Part shown: piece by piece, positions 18,114-26,936 of the stretch
Position numbering within the stretch: the stretch's first letter is position 1
Layout: each line of letters opens with the position of its first letter
NCBI RefSeq assembly: GCF_018987265.1
Contig: NZ_CP076853.1
Location: 992,001-1,056,000 of the forward strand
Source of the DNA: Rhizobium sp. WYJ-E13
GTDB taxonomy: Bacteria; Pseudomonadota; Alphaproteobacteria; Rhizobiales; Rhizobiaceae
DNA length: 64,000 nucleotides
Direction of reading: 5' to 3'
The notes under the pieces: model-generated
Databases searched by the model: none
Seen by the model: the letters and a program-made list of their open reading frames with translations, nothing else
What the model was told of the DNA's origin: nothing
Position numbers and translations under genes: made by a program

Positions 18114-18882
18114 GTGATCGAATACGATCCAGAGCTGGATCGGGAGCGCCAAAGGGTCGCAGAAATGGAAGGTTTGCTCCGGAGCGCTATCAGTAATGGT
18201 ACGATCGAAGCCTTTTTCCAGCCGCTCGTCTCCGCCACCACAGGCGCCGTCACTGGTCTTGAAGCACTTGCACGTTGACGGCGCCCAACGGAAAACATCA
18301 GCCCGGAGATCTTCATCCCGCTCGCCGAAAGGTGCGGCCTTATCGATGCACTCGGCGTTCATATGCTGAAGACATCGATCGAGCGCCAAGAATTGGCCCC
18401 GGTTTGGCACTGTCGGTAACGTTTCGCGGAATTTGCCGCCGAAGATCTGCTTCTGCAGGAGCTGGATTTCGATCCGAAGCGCCTGACATTGGAGATCACC
18501 GAAGGCGTCCTGATGACAAACCCGGAACAGGCCGCCGGTCGATAGATCACCTCAAACAGGTCGGCATGAAATTCGCGCTTGATGACTTTGGCTGCGGTTA
18601 TGCAAGCATCGGCGCATTGCGGAGTTCGGGTTTGATCGCATGAAGATCGACCGTTCGCTCGTGTCCGCTCTCGACCAAGCCTCGAATGGCACCGATGTTC
18701 TGAGGGCCACGATTTCCCTGGCGACCGCTCTGCAGATTCCCGTGACAGCCGAAGGTATCGAGAATACACGCCAGGCGGCGATTCTGCGTGCAGCCGGCTG
18801 CGACCAACTGCAAGGTTATCTGATCGGAAAACCTATGTCGGCACTCGAAATATCCAGCAAGCTTCAAGAGCATGCCGCGTAG
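18114..18882 (+). pseudogene. Decayed EAL-domain (c-di-GMP phosphodiesterase) gene
   Basis: Fragments of one EAL domain occur in order but in changing frames. They include AISNGTIEAFFQPLVSATTG and VTGLEALAR then TGA (18276-18278), EIFIPLAERCGLIDALGVHM, LDFDPKRLTLEITEGVLM, VGMKFALDDFGCGYASIGAL, and finally MKIDRSLVSALDQ through TAEGIENTRQAA and QLQGYLIGKPMSALEI to the stop at 18882. At least four frameshifts or small deletions separate them. The retained motifs (QPLV, EITE, DDFG, TAEGIE, GYL) are those that bind metal and c-di-GMP, so the ancestor was probably active. Any GGDEF or sensory part is absent. The last 80 codons are still open but cannot fold alone. Confidence 0.85.
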
Positions 18883-19223
18883 ATTGCGGCAGCACACTCT
18901 GGCGGTCTTCGGAGCGTTTTGGCGTCTGAAAACGACATTTTCACACATTGCTGCGGCAATCGACCGCAGTCCTGCGGCAATATGGCCGCACCTCTTTCAT
19001 CAAGGCTTTGTCAGCGCGCGATTCATAGGGAAAGTCAGTGCCTTCAGAGGCTTATGCACAGCTTTGCATTTCCTGTCGCTCGTCACAAACTGTCATCAAA
19101 CCGTAATAATACGCGCCTAGCCCGCCTTCCCGTGACGAGGAAATTCAGCGCCCTCCACAATGGACACCCCCTCCATGGCGCCGGACCTCGTCGTCCTCTA
19201 GTTCCATCAGGGAAGAGTCGCAA
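18883..19223. other. Intergenic region upstream of pstS
   Basis: This 341-base spacer between the EAL pseudogene and pstS holds the PHO box at 19090-19107 and about 115 bases of leader before the pstS ATG. No other gene or strong structure was seen. Confidence 0.6.
19090..19107 (+). promoter_or_regulatory. PHO box upstream of pstS
   Basis: CTGTCAT-CAAA-CCGTAAT matches the two 7-bp half sites with 4-bp spacer recognised by PhoB (consensus CTGTCAT-N4-CTGTCAT), six of seven in the first being exact and the second differing at two positions. A further CTGTCGC half site lies at 19073-19079. Phosphate-starvation induction of pstSCAB is expected. Confidence 0.75.
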
Positions 19224-20246
19224 ATGCTCACCAAGAAACTTCTTTCGGCCTGCCTCGGCGCTGGCCTGGTTGCCGCTCTGGCAGTCTCGGCCTCTGCCGC
19301 AGATATTACCGGCGCTGGCTCCACCTTCGTCTACCCGGTTCTTTCGAAGTGGTCGGCAGACTACAACAAGGAAACCGGCGACAAGCTGAACTACCAGTCG
19401 ATCGGTTCGGGTGGCGGTATCGCCCAGATCAAGGCTGCAACGGTTGACTTCGGCGCTTCCGACGCCCCGCTCAAGCCGGAAGATCTGACGGCTGGCGGCT
19501 TCGGCCAGTTCCCGCTCGTTGTCGGCGGCATCGTACCCGTCATCAACGTTAAGGGCATCAAATCAGGCGAACTGAAGCTCTCCGGCAAGGTTCTCGCCGA
19601 CATCTACCTCGGCAACGTCACCAAGTGGAACGACAAGGCCATCGCGGATCTGAACCCGGGCCTGAAGCTGCCCGACAGCCAGATCGCCGTTGTCCACCGT
19701 TCGGACGGCTCGGGCACCTCCTTCAACTGGACGAACTTCTTCTCGAAGGTAAACCCGGACTGGAAGTCGAAGGTCGGTGAAGGCACCGCCGTCAACTGGC
19801 CGGTCGGCATCGGCGGCAAGGGCAACGAAGGCGTTGCAGCTTATGTCACCCGCGTCAAGGACTCGATCGGCTACGTCGAATACGCTTATGCCCTGCAGAA
19901 CAAGCTGCCCTACGTTCTCATCCAGAACGCTGCCGGCCAGTATCCGAAGCCAAACGCTGAAAGCTTCTCGGCTGCCGCTGCCAGCGCGGAATGGGGCAAG
20001 GCTCAGGACTTCTACCTGATCATGACCAACGCTCCGGGCGAAAAGGCCTGGCCGATCACGGCAACCACCTGGGCGATCATGTACAAGGAGCCGAAGGACG
20101 CCGAGCGCTCCAAGGCCGCTTTCTCTTTCTTCAAGTGGGCTCTCGAAAAGGGCCAGAAGGAAGCGTCCTCGCTTGACTACGTTCCGCTTCCGGACACGCT
20201 GGTGAAGCAGATCGAAGATTACTGGACGGCTTCTTTCAAGAGCTGA
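19224..20246 (+). CDS. pstS: Phosphate-binding protein PstS
   Basis: This periplasmic phosphate receptor belongs to the high-affinity Pst ABC system. The 340-aa product has a signal peptide (MLTKKLLSACLGAGLVAALA, cleavage near ASA|ADI) and family motifs ITGAGSTFVYPVLSKW, SIGSGGGIAQIKAATVDFGA, HRSDGSGTSFNWTNF and IGYVEYAYA, which form the phosphate-binding pocket. The ATG follows AGGGAAGAGTCGCA. It heads pstSCAB and is preceded by a PHO box. Confidence 0.97.
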   Translation: MLTKKLLSACLGAGLVAALAVSASAADITGAGSTFVYPVLSKWSADYNKETGDKLNYQSIGSGGGIAQIKAATVDFGASDAPLKPEDLTAGGFGQFPLVVGGIVPVINVKGIKSGELKLSGKVLADIYLGNVTKWNDKAIADLNPGLKLPDSQIAVVHRSDGSGTSFNWTNFFSKVNPDWKSKVGEGTAVNWPVGIGGKGNEGVAAYVTRVKDSIGYVEYAYALQNKLPYVLIQNAAGQYPKPNAESFSAAAASAEWGKAQDFYLIMTNAPGEKAWPITATTWAIMYKEPKDAERSKAAFSFFKWALEKGQKEASSLDYVPLPDTLVKQIEDYWTASFKS

Positions 20247-20334
20247 TCCTGACGAAACTGCCGTCGGGGCGGGAGGCTTTGCTTCTCGTCCCTGATGCCT
20301 TTGACACCCCCTCAAAGCAGCAGAGCGTACGGAT

Positions 20335-21312
20335 ATGAGCGAAGCATTGGCATCGCTGCCCGCCGATACCGCGGGCGTGAAGCGCCGCGACGGCGCCGCA
20401 GGCGATCGCATTTTTTTCTGGATAGTTTTGGGCTGCGGCCTGTTCGTTCTCGCCGCCCTTCTGGCAGCGGCGATCTCAATGGCCATGGGCGGGCTTCTCG
20501 CGTTCCGGACCTTCGGCTTCGGCTTCCTGACCGGCACGGAATGGGATCCGGTGGCTGAACAGTTTTCGGGCCTCGTGCCGATCTACGGCACGCTGGTCAC
20601 CTCCACACTCGCCATGATCATCGGCGTTCCTGTCAGCCTTGGTATCGCAGTTTTCATCACTGAAGTTGCGCCTCGCTCCATTCGTGGGCCGATCGGCGGT
20701 GCAGTCGAGCTTCTGGCCGGTATCCCCTCGATTATCTACGGCATGTGGGGTCTCTTCACCTTCGCTCCGTTCATGTCGGATTACATCCAGCCAGTGCTCA
20801 TCGACTGGCTAGGCCCGATCCCGCTGATCGGCGCGCTATTTTCCGGAGCTCCGCTCGGCATCGGCATGCTGACGTCAGGCATCGTTCTGGCGATCATGAT
20901 AATCCCCTTCATCTCCTCGGTCATGCGCGATGTCTTTCTGGTCGTCCCCGCACAGCTGAAGGAATCGGCCTATGCGCTGGGTTCGACCAAGTGGGAAGTG
21001 GTACGCGACATCGTCATTCCGCACACCCGTACGGCGGTCGTCGGCGGCATCTTCCTTGGCCTCGGCCGCGCGCTCGGCGAGACGATGGCGGTGACCTTCG
21101 TGCTCGGCAACACCCATAACATTGCTGTGTCGCTGATGGAGCCGGGCACCTCGATCGCAGCGACGCTCGCCAACGAGTTTGCCGAGGCTTCGGATGACCT
21201 CTACCGGTCGTCGCTCGCAGCCCTTGGCCTCATCCTCTTCGTCGTCACTTTCGTCGTTCTGGCGGCTGCCAAGCTCATGCTGGTGCGTATGGCAAGGCAG
21301 AGGGGAGAGTAA
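20335..21312 (+). CDS. pstC: Phosphate ABC permease PstC
   Basis: An inner-membrane permease of the Pst system. The 325-aa product has six main helices and the EAA-type loop ESAYALGSTKWEVVRDIVIP followed by GRALGETMAVTFVLGN, which contacts the PstB ATPase. It starts 88 bases after pstS and ends two bases before pstA, so the genes form one operon. Confidence 0.96.
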   Translation: MSEALASLPADTAGVKRRDGAAGDRIFFWIVLGCGLFVLAALLAAAISMAMGGLLAFRTFGFGFLTGTEWDPVAEQFSGLVPIYGTLVTSTLAMIIGVPVSLGIAVFITEVAPRSIRGPIGGAVELLAGIPSIIYGMWGLFTFAPFMSDYIQPVLIDWLGPIPLIGALFSGAPLGIGMLTSGIVLAIMIIPFISSVMRDVFLVVPAQLKESAYALGSTKWEVVRDIVIPHTRTAVVGGIFLGLGRALGETMAVTFVLGNTHNIAVSLMEPGTSIAATLANEFAEASDDLYRSSLAALGLILFVVTFVVLAAAKLMLVRMARQRGE

Positions 21313-21314
21313 TC

Positions 21315-22172
21315 ATGGCTACCTATTCAGGTTCTCTTTACCGCCGCCGCCAGATTGGCAGCATGATCGCGCTGACGCTCTGCGGCATCGCCACCGTACT
21401 TGGCCTGGTTTTCCTGGTGTGGATCCTCTGGGCGACGTTTGTGCATGGCTTGTCTGCGCTGAGCCCCAGCCTCATCACCGAAATGACGCCGCCTCCCGGT
21501 GAAGACGGCGGTGGTCTCGGCAATGCCTTCATGGGCAGCCTGCTGATGGTCGCTCTGGCCGTCGTCATCGGCACGCCGATCGGTGTGCTGGCCGGCACCT
21601 ATCTGTCGGAATTCGCTCGAGGCAAGAAGCTCGGCGAGGCGATCCGCTTCGTCAACGACATCCTGCTCTCGGCGCCGTCGATCATCATCGGCCTGTTCGT
21701 CTATGAACTGGTCGTCCGCCCGACGGCGCGGTTCTCCGGCTTTGCCGGCGGCATCGCGCTTGCCTTCATCTTCCTGCCGGTCGTCGTGCGCACGACCGAC
21801 GAGATGCTGCGGCTGGTTCCCGATGTCATGCGAGAGGCGGCGCTTTCGCTCGGCATCCCGCGCTGGAAGGTAACGCTCAACGTCCTCTACCGCGCTGCCT
21901 CCACCGGCATCCTGACCGGCGTCCTTCTTGCGATCGCCCGCATCTCGGGCGAAACTGCACCTCTTTTGTTCACGGCTCTGAACAACCAGTATTGGAGCCT
22001 GGACATGTCGCAGCCGATGGCGAACATCCCCGTCGTCATCTTCCAGTTCGCTATGAGCCCTTATGAGCAGTGGCAGCATCTCGCGTGGGCCGGCGCCTTC
22101 GTGATGACGGCCGTCGTTCTGATCCTGAGCGTCGTATCGCGCTCTGTCCTGAACCGAAAAGGTAGGAAATGA
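21315..22172 (+). CDS. pstA: Phosphate ABC permease PstA
   Basis: The second permease subunit is 285 aa with six helices. The EAA loop is [20 protein letters not shown] and is followed by [39 protein letters not shown] marks the family N-terminal half. Its stop overlaps the pstB start by 4 bases (ATGA), indicating translational coupling. Confidence 0.96.
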   Translation: MATYSGSLYRRRQIGSMIALTLCGIATVLGLVFLVWILWATFVHGLSALSPSLITEMTPPPGEDGGGLGNAFMGSLLMVALAVVIGTPIGVLAGTYLSEFARGKKLGEAIRFVNDILLSAPSIIIGLFVYELVVRPTARFSGFAGGIALAFIFLPVVVRTTDEMLRLVPDVMREAALSLGIPRWKVTLNVLYRAASTGILTGVLLAIARISGETAPLLFTALNNQYWSLDMSQPMANIPVVIFQFAMSPYEQWQHLAWAGAFVMTAVVLILSVVSRSVLNRKGRK

Positions 22173-22981
22173 TGCTCCAGTCTGCAGACACTTTCGATGC
22201 CACCGGCAAGCTGGAAAAGCCGATGGCAAAAGACAAGATCGCCCTCGAGAAAGTCAATTTCTATTACGGCGATGCCCACGCGATCAAGGATGTGAGCCTC
22301 AGCTTTCCCGAGCGCCAGGTATCTGCCCTGATTGGTCCATCCGGCTGTGGCAAGTCTACGCTTCTGCGCATCCTGAACCGCATCTACATGCTGTATCCGA
22401 AGATGCGCGCCACCGGCTCGATCAAGCTCGATGGCAAGAACATCCTCGATCCAAGCTTCTCGATGAACGAGCTGCGTGCCCGCGTCGGCATGGTGTTCCA
22501 GAAACCGGTGCCGTTCCCGATGTCGATCTATGACAACATCGCCTACGGCATTCGCCACCATGAGCGCCTCAACAAAGCCGACATGGACGTCCGTGTCGAG
22601 CAGGCGCTGCGTCAGGCCGCCCTCTGGGATGAGGTCAAGGACAAGCTGAAAGGCAGCGGCCTCGGTCTTTCCGGCGGCCAGCAGCAGCGCCTTTGCATCG
22701 CCCGCGGCGTGGCACTGCGTCCGGAAGTCCTGCTTCTCGACGAGCCGACCTCGGCCCTTGATCCGATCTCGACGGCCAAGGTCGAAGAGCTGGTCGCGCA
22801 GTTGAAGGGTGAGTTTACGATCGTTATCGTCACCCACAACATGCAGCAGGCAAGCCGCATCTCCGACAACACCGCCTTCATGTATCTCGGCGAGCTGATC
22901 GAATACGGCCCGACCGCGCAGATCTTCCAGTCGCCGAAGGTCAAGCGCACGGAAGATTACATCACCGGCCGCTACGGCTGA
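22169..22981 (+). CDS. pstB: Phosphate ABC ATPase PstB
   Basis: ATP-hydrolysing subunit of the Pst transporter, 270 aa. Walker A is [12 protein letters not shown], the signature is [15 protein letters not shown], Walker B is [12 protein letters not shown], and the H-loop is IVTHNMQQA. The N-terminal 20 residues before [12 protein letters not shown] are poorly conserved and an internal start is possible. The operon ends here with a terminator. Unlike the usual order, no phoU or phoB follows. Confidence 0.96.
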   Translation: MMLQSADTFDATGKLEKPMAKDKIALEKVNFYYGDAHAIKDVSLSFPERQVSALIGPSGCGKSTLLRILNRIYMLYPKMRATGSIKLDGKNILDPSFSMNELRARVGMVFQKPVPFPMSIYDNIAYGIRHHERLNKADMDVRVEQALRQAALWDEVKDKLKGSGLGLSGGQQQRLCIARGVALRPEVLLLDEPTSALDPISTAKVEELVAQLKGEFTIVIVTHNMQQASRISDNTAFMYLGELIEYGPTAQIFQSPKVKRTEDYITGRYG

Positions 22982-23008
22982 TACGACTTTCTCTTGCGGA
23001 AAAGAAAC

Positions 23009-23042
23009 GGCCGGGACGCGATGAGCATGCCGGCCTTTTTAT
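23009..23042 (+). terminator. Intrinsic terminator after pstSCAB
   Basis: GGCCGG at 23009-23014 pairs with CCGGCC at 23030-23035, followed by TTTTTATTTT. It ends the pst operon 28 bases after pstB, confirming that no phoU belongs to this transcript. Confidence 0.75.
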
Positions 23043-23064
23043 TTTCGGGTGTCGGATCGATGCT

Positions 23065-24309
23065 CTACCAGACGAGATCCAGGCGATCGAGGCCGTGGAA
23101 ATGATAGACATCTTTGACGACGGGCGTCCTCGCGAGCTTCAGTCTCGGCAGGCGCTGGAACAGGATCGGCAGCACGACGTTGAGCTCCAGCCGCGCCAAC
23201 GGCGCGCCGATGCAGAAATGAATGCCCGCGCCGAAGGAGAGGTTGGGCGCCTCGTTGCGGTCGGGCCTGAAGGTGAGCGGATCGCTGAATTTCGCCGGAT
23301 CCAGATTAGCGGCGGCCAGGATCATGCTGATCTTGTCGCCGCGCTTGAACTCCACCCCGTCGATCTCTGCGGGTTCGAGCGCCCAGCGCTGGAAGATATG
23401 AACAGGCGCGCAGATGCGCAGCGACTCCTCGACCGTCCGCTCGGTGGCAGCTTCGTCGCGGAATAGCTCGGATGGATCGTAGCCGCTGTCGAGAATGATG
23501 CGCACCGAATTGCCGATCTGGTGGACCGTCGCTTCATGGCCCGCATTGAGCAGCACGATAGTCGTCGAAACGAGCTCGTCTTCCGTCAGGTACTGGCCCT
23601 TGTGCTCGGTATGGATCATGTGGGTCAAGAGGTCGTCGCGCGGTTCGGCACGGCGCTCGGCAATGACAGTCTTCACGTAATCGGAAAACTCCCTCGCCGC
23701 CTGCTCGGCAGCGTCCTCGTCCGCGCGGGTGCGCCCGAACATGTACATGCGCACATAGGCATGCGACCATTTCAGCAGCTGCGGCCCCATTTCCTCGGGA
23801 ATGCCGATCATCCGGGCGATCATCGTCACCGGAATGATATCGGCGAAGGCCGATAGAAGCTCGACTTCGCCCTTGTCGGCGAAGCCGTCGATCAGTCTAT
23901 TCGCGAGCTCTTCCAACTCCGGCTTCATCTTCTCGACATGGCGCGAGACGAAGGCGCGGTTGACGAGGGTGCGCAGCCGCGTGTGTTCCGGCGGTTCCAG
24001 CTCCAGCAGGGAATAGCGCTCGGCGAGATCGAAGGCGGCGAGATGCGGCTCCGGTTCGGGCAGGCCGAGTTCTTCGCGGCTGGCGATATGCAGGATCTGC
24101 CGGCCGAAGCGGCGGTCGCGCAGCAGCCCGTTCACATGATCGTAGCCGGTGACGAACCATTGCTTCTGCTCTTCCCAATAGAAGGTGGGACAATGGGCAT
24201 GAAGCGCGGCATAAACCGCGTTCGGATTGCCGTAGAAGGCCGGGTCGCTGCCGTCGAGCGACACGCGGCGGGTTGCTGGATCGATCTTGAGGAAGGGCGG
24301 TATCATCAT
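23065..24309 (-). CDS. Cytochrome P450
   Basis: A 414-aa soluble bacterial P450. The heme-thiolate loop FGAGIHFCIGAPLARLE puts the axial cysteine near residue 365. The I-helix has LNAGHEATVHQIGN, with a His-Glu replacing the common acidic-alcohol pair partly. The ExxR motif is EESLR, and an FRPDRNE meander precedes the cysteine. It needs separate ferredoxin and reductase partners, none of which lie nearby. The substrate is unknown. ATGs at 24309 and 24306 are adjacent and neither has a strong ribosome site. Confidence 0.93.
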   Translation of the reverse strand: MMIPPFLKIDPATRRVSLDGSDPAFYGNPNAVYAALHAHCPTFYWEEQKQWFVTGYDHVNGLLRDRRFGRQILHIASREELGLPEPEPHLAAFDLAERYSLLELEPPEHTRLRTLVNRAFVSRHVEKMKPELEELANRLIDGFADKGEVELLSAFADIIPVTMIARMIGIPEEMGPQLLKWSHAYVRMYMFGRTRADEDAAEQAAREFSDYVKTVIAERRAEPRDDLLTHMIHTEHKGQYLTEDELVSTTIVLLNAGHEATVHQIGNSVRIILDSGYDPSELFRDEAATERTVEESLRICAPVHIFQRWALEPAEIDGVEFKRGDKISMILAAANLDPAKFSDPLTFRPDRNEAPNLSFGAGIHFCIGAPLARLELNVVLPILFQRLPRLKLARTPVVKDVYHFHGLDRLDLVW

Positions 24310-24366
24310 GGCCAGAGGCTTAGCGGATTTGCCGGGCCCCGGAAAGATAGTGATAAAGATAGTGGT

Positions 24367-25620
24367 TTAGCCGGCGCGCGAGAGCACGCCCATGCGGCGC
24401 AGTGCTTCCACCTGATCGTCGACGGTCGGCACGAGTTCGCCGGCATTGGTGTTCGGTTCGCCAGGCGCCGGTGCCGCGGTTTCCTCCGCGCCGAAGACGA
24501 CGGTGCAGTTGCGGCCGGCAGCCTTCGCCGAATAGAGCGCCCGGTCGGCGGCCGACACCAGCCGGTCGATATTGGCTTCGATCGCCGAGGATAGGGCGAT
24601 GCCGACGCTGACGGTGGCGGGGATCAGTGCCTCGCCGGTATTGATCGGCAGCCGGCAGAATTCGGCACGGATCGATTCCGCCAGCGCTTCCGCTTCCGTC
24701 TGGTCGCGGATGGTCACGAAGGCTGCGAATTCCTCGCCGCCCATCCGGCCGAAGATATTGTTCGGGATATACTGGCGGGCAAGGCGGGCGAAGGCGGTGA
24801 GGACGGCGTCGCCCGACTGATGGCCGAAACGGTCGTTGACGCGCTTGAAATGGTCGAGGTCGAAGAGGATGACGCCGACCTGGTGCTGGTCGTCATGGGC
24901 CTTTTCCTGGATCTTGCCGAAATGGCCGAGCAGGCCGCGGCGATTCAGCACGCCCGTCAGCGAATCCGTTAGCGTCAGGAAACGCAGGTGGCGTTCCGAC
25001 CGTTCCATGATGAGGCGGCAGGTGAGCGCAAAGGCGATGATGAGCAGGAAGGCGGTGGCCATGGCGGCCACGCCGCCGAAATTCGTCGCTTCCCCATCCG
25101 AAGGGAGAACAAGCGCCATTGTCAGCGCCACGCCGAAGCAGAGGAAGGCCTGCAGCACGAAGACGGCCATCAGCTTGATGCGTGTGCGCTCACGATGGAT
25201 GTCGCCGGTGGCGACCGCCATGGCAAGCGCGGTGGCGCCGGTCGCCGAGGAGAGATTGTAAAGAATAACGCGGTTGGAATAATCCTCGTTGATCCACGGC
25301 AGGAAGACACCTGTGAGCCAGATCGCCGGCGGCAACAGCGCCCACCATTCTATCTTCCTGCGGTCGAGAGCCAGAAAACCGGCGACCCAGGCGCTTTGCC
25401 CAAGCAGGGCAACGGCATTGCCGATTTCGATGGAAAGCAGATTGGGGATTTCGCCGCGGGCCGCAGCAAGCGCAAAGCCGATGCCACTGAACAGGAAACC
25501 GAATCCCCAATAAAGGTAGGCGCCGCTTTTCCGGTTGTGGTGCCAGGCCACGAACAGAACCAGAGCCAGCGTAAGGGCTTCGGAGCACCAGATGGACAGA
25601 CCTGTAGTGACATTGAACAC
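24367..25620 (-). CDS. Membrane-anchored diguanylate cyclase (GGDEF)
   Basis: The 417-aa product has about six to seven N-terminal helices (residues 10-205) and a C-terminal GGDEF domain (about 225-385). The active loop is GRMGGEEF, with DSLTGVLNRRG at the domain start and FDLDHFKRVND for metal binding. The RxxD inhibitory site expected just before the loop is absent (the region reads YIPNNIFGR). It should synthesise c-di-GMP at the inner membrane. The start is a GTG with AAGGGG eight bases upstream. The C-terminal 35 residues are Ala/Pro/Glu-rich and likely disordered. Confidence 0.9.
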   Translation of the reverse strand: MFNVTTGLSIWCSEALTLALVLFVAWHHNRKSGAYLYWGFGFLFSGIGFALAAARGEIPNLLSIEIGNAVALLGQSAWVAGFLALDRRKIEWWALLPPAIWLTGVFLPWINEDYSNRVILYNLSSATGATALAMAVATGDIHRERTRIKLMAVFVLQAFLCFGVALTMALVLPSDGEATNFGGVAAMATAFLLIIAFALTCRLIMERSERHLRFLTLTDSLTGVLNRRGLLGHFGKIQEKAHDDQHQVGVILFDLDHFKRVNDRFGHQSGDAVLTAFARLARQYIPNNIFGRMGGEEFAAFVTIRDQTEAEALAESIRAEFCRLPINTGEALIPATVSVGIALSSAIEANIDRLVSAADRALYSAKAAGRNCTVVFGAEETAAPAPGEPNTNAGELVPTVDDQVEALRRMGVLSRAG

Positions 25621-26001
25621 GGCATAACCCCTTGAGTGTTGGCCATATCCTTGCCGAAGAAGCTCGCTGTTTGATTAATGGCACAAACCCGCGATCGGCA
25701 ATTTCGGCGATATCTGCCGGTAAGCTTTCCGTCCGGTAAATGTCCATGAGTTCAGTCGAATGCGGTAAGCCTTCCTTCATCCTGTCACAGAGAAAAATTG
25801 TGAGGGGCAAAAGCGGGGCCTCGCCGTTAACAGGCGTTTGGGAGAAACGGGATAGGGAAATGCCAAAGCCATATGCCGCGCCCGCTTCTTAACGTTATCC
25901 TTATGCGTGTCTTGAAGAGGGGGGCTGGGACACTCTATGTAGGGACAAGGCATTTTTCTTTGATTCCCGGCATTCGCCGGAAAGACGTTAAAAGGACGCA
26001 C
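25621..26001. other. Intergenic region upstream of clpP
   Basis: A 381-base divergent spacer between the diguanylate cyclase and clpP. It holds a probable clpP promoter at 25911-25941. No gene is supported in the rest. Confidence 0.6.
25911..25941 (+). promoter_or_regulatory. Possible RpoH-type promoter for clpP
   Basis: CTTGAAG at 25911-25917 and CTCTATGT at 25933-25940 lie about 16 bases apart, resembling the alphaproteobacterial heat-shock promoter. The same sequence could be read as a vegetative TTGAAG...TATGTA pair. It is 60 bases before the clpP ATG. Confidence 0.45.
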
Positions 26002-26631
26002 ATGAGAAACCCAGTCGATACCGCTATGGCCCTCGTGCCGATGGTTGTGGAACAGACCAACCGCGGTGAACGCTCCTACGACATCTATTCCCGCCTGCTC
26101 AAGGAACGCATCATCTTCCTGACAGGCCCTGTCGAGGATCATATGGCGACACTCGTCTGCGCCCAGCTTCTCTTCCTCGAGGCCGAAAATCCGAAGAAGG
26201 AAATCGCGCTCTACATCAATTCGCCAGGTGGCGTGGTTACCGCCGGCATGGCGATCTACGACACGATGCAGTTCATCAAGCCGGCTGTCTCGACGCTTTG
26301 CATCGGCCAGGCCGCTTCCATGGGCTCGCTGCTTCTGGCCGCCGGCCATAAGGACATGCGTTTCGCCACCCCGAATTCCCGCATCATGGTTCACCAGCCT
26401 TCAGGCGGTTTCCAGGGCCAGGCATCGGATATCGAGCGTCATGCCCGCGACATCCTGAAGATGAAGCGCCGCCTCAACGAAGTCTATGTGAAGCATACGG
26501 GACGCAGCTACGAGGAGGTCGAAAAGACCCTCGATCGCGATCATTTCATGGATGCGGACGAGGCCCAGACCTGGGGCGTCATCGACAAGGTTCTGACATC
26601 GCGCATCGAAATGGAAGGCGATCAGGCCTAG
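26002..26631 (+). CDS. clpP: ATP-dependent Clp protease proteolytic subunit
   Basis: The 209-aa serine protease subunit forms the tetradecameric chamber used with ClpX or ClpA. The catalytic triad is readable: Ser106 in GQAASMGS, His131 in MVHQPSGG, and Asp near residue 180 in the [11 protein letters not shown] region. The ATG at 26002 follows AAAAGGACGCAC and begins [18 protein letters not shown], the usual N-terminus including the processed propeptide. The longer in-frame extension to 25873 covers the promoter and is rejected. Confidence 0.97.
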   Translation: MRNPVDTAMALVPMVVEQTNRGERSYDIYSRLLKERIIFLTGPVEDHMATLVCAQLLFLEAENPKKEIALYINSPGGVVTAGMAIYDTMQFIKPAVSTLCIGQAASMGSLLLAAGHKDMRFATPNSRIMVHQPSGGFQGQASDIERHARDILKMKRRLNEVYVKHTGRSYEEVEKTLDRDHFMDADEAQTWGVIDKVLTSRIEMEGDQA

Positions 26632-26936
26632 TAATTAATAGGGATGGTGTTTTCGCCGCCACAGTTCTATCCCATTTGTGATTGAACTAGGGGTTTCATC
26701 TGGCGGCGGAGACGCTAATAGTAACTATTAATGCTATGTTGAATTTTTGTGACATAGCATTCGGCATTCGAAGGGGAATTCGTTGCCGCCGGTACCCGGA
26801 CATGATTGGATCGGACCCGGTTCGTAGCCCCTGAAGCCCTTGTCGACAGAACTCCGGGTAGGGAGTGCTGTCAGGGAGCTGATTGAGTGGACCGCAATTT
26901 CGCGTTCGAAATGCGGCGTGCTGGAAGGAAAGTGAT
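26632..26936. other. clpP-clpX intergenic region
   Basis: A 305-base spacer. It contains the perfect palindrome TAATAGT-A-ACTATTA (26716-26730), AT-rich sequence after it, and the clpX leader. No promoter stands out clearly and no gene is supported. Its length suggests clpX has its own promoter here. Confidence 0.5.
26716..26730. repeat. Perfect 7-bp inverted repeat, possible operator
   Basis: TAATAGTAACTATTA is a palindrome with a one-base centre, too AT-rich and short to terminate transcription. Its location about 85 bases after clpP fits a protein-binding site controlling clpX. No known regulator site matches. Confidence 0.35.

Noticed and set aside
25777-26394. A 205-codon minus-strand frame over clpP
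   Set aside because: Shadow of clpP, with no ribosome site or family.
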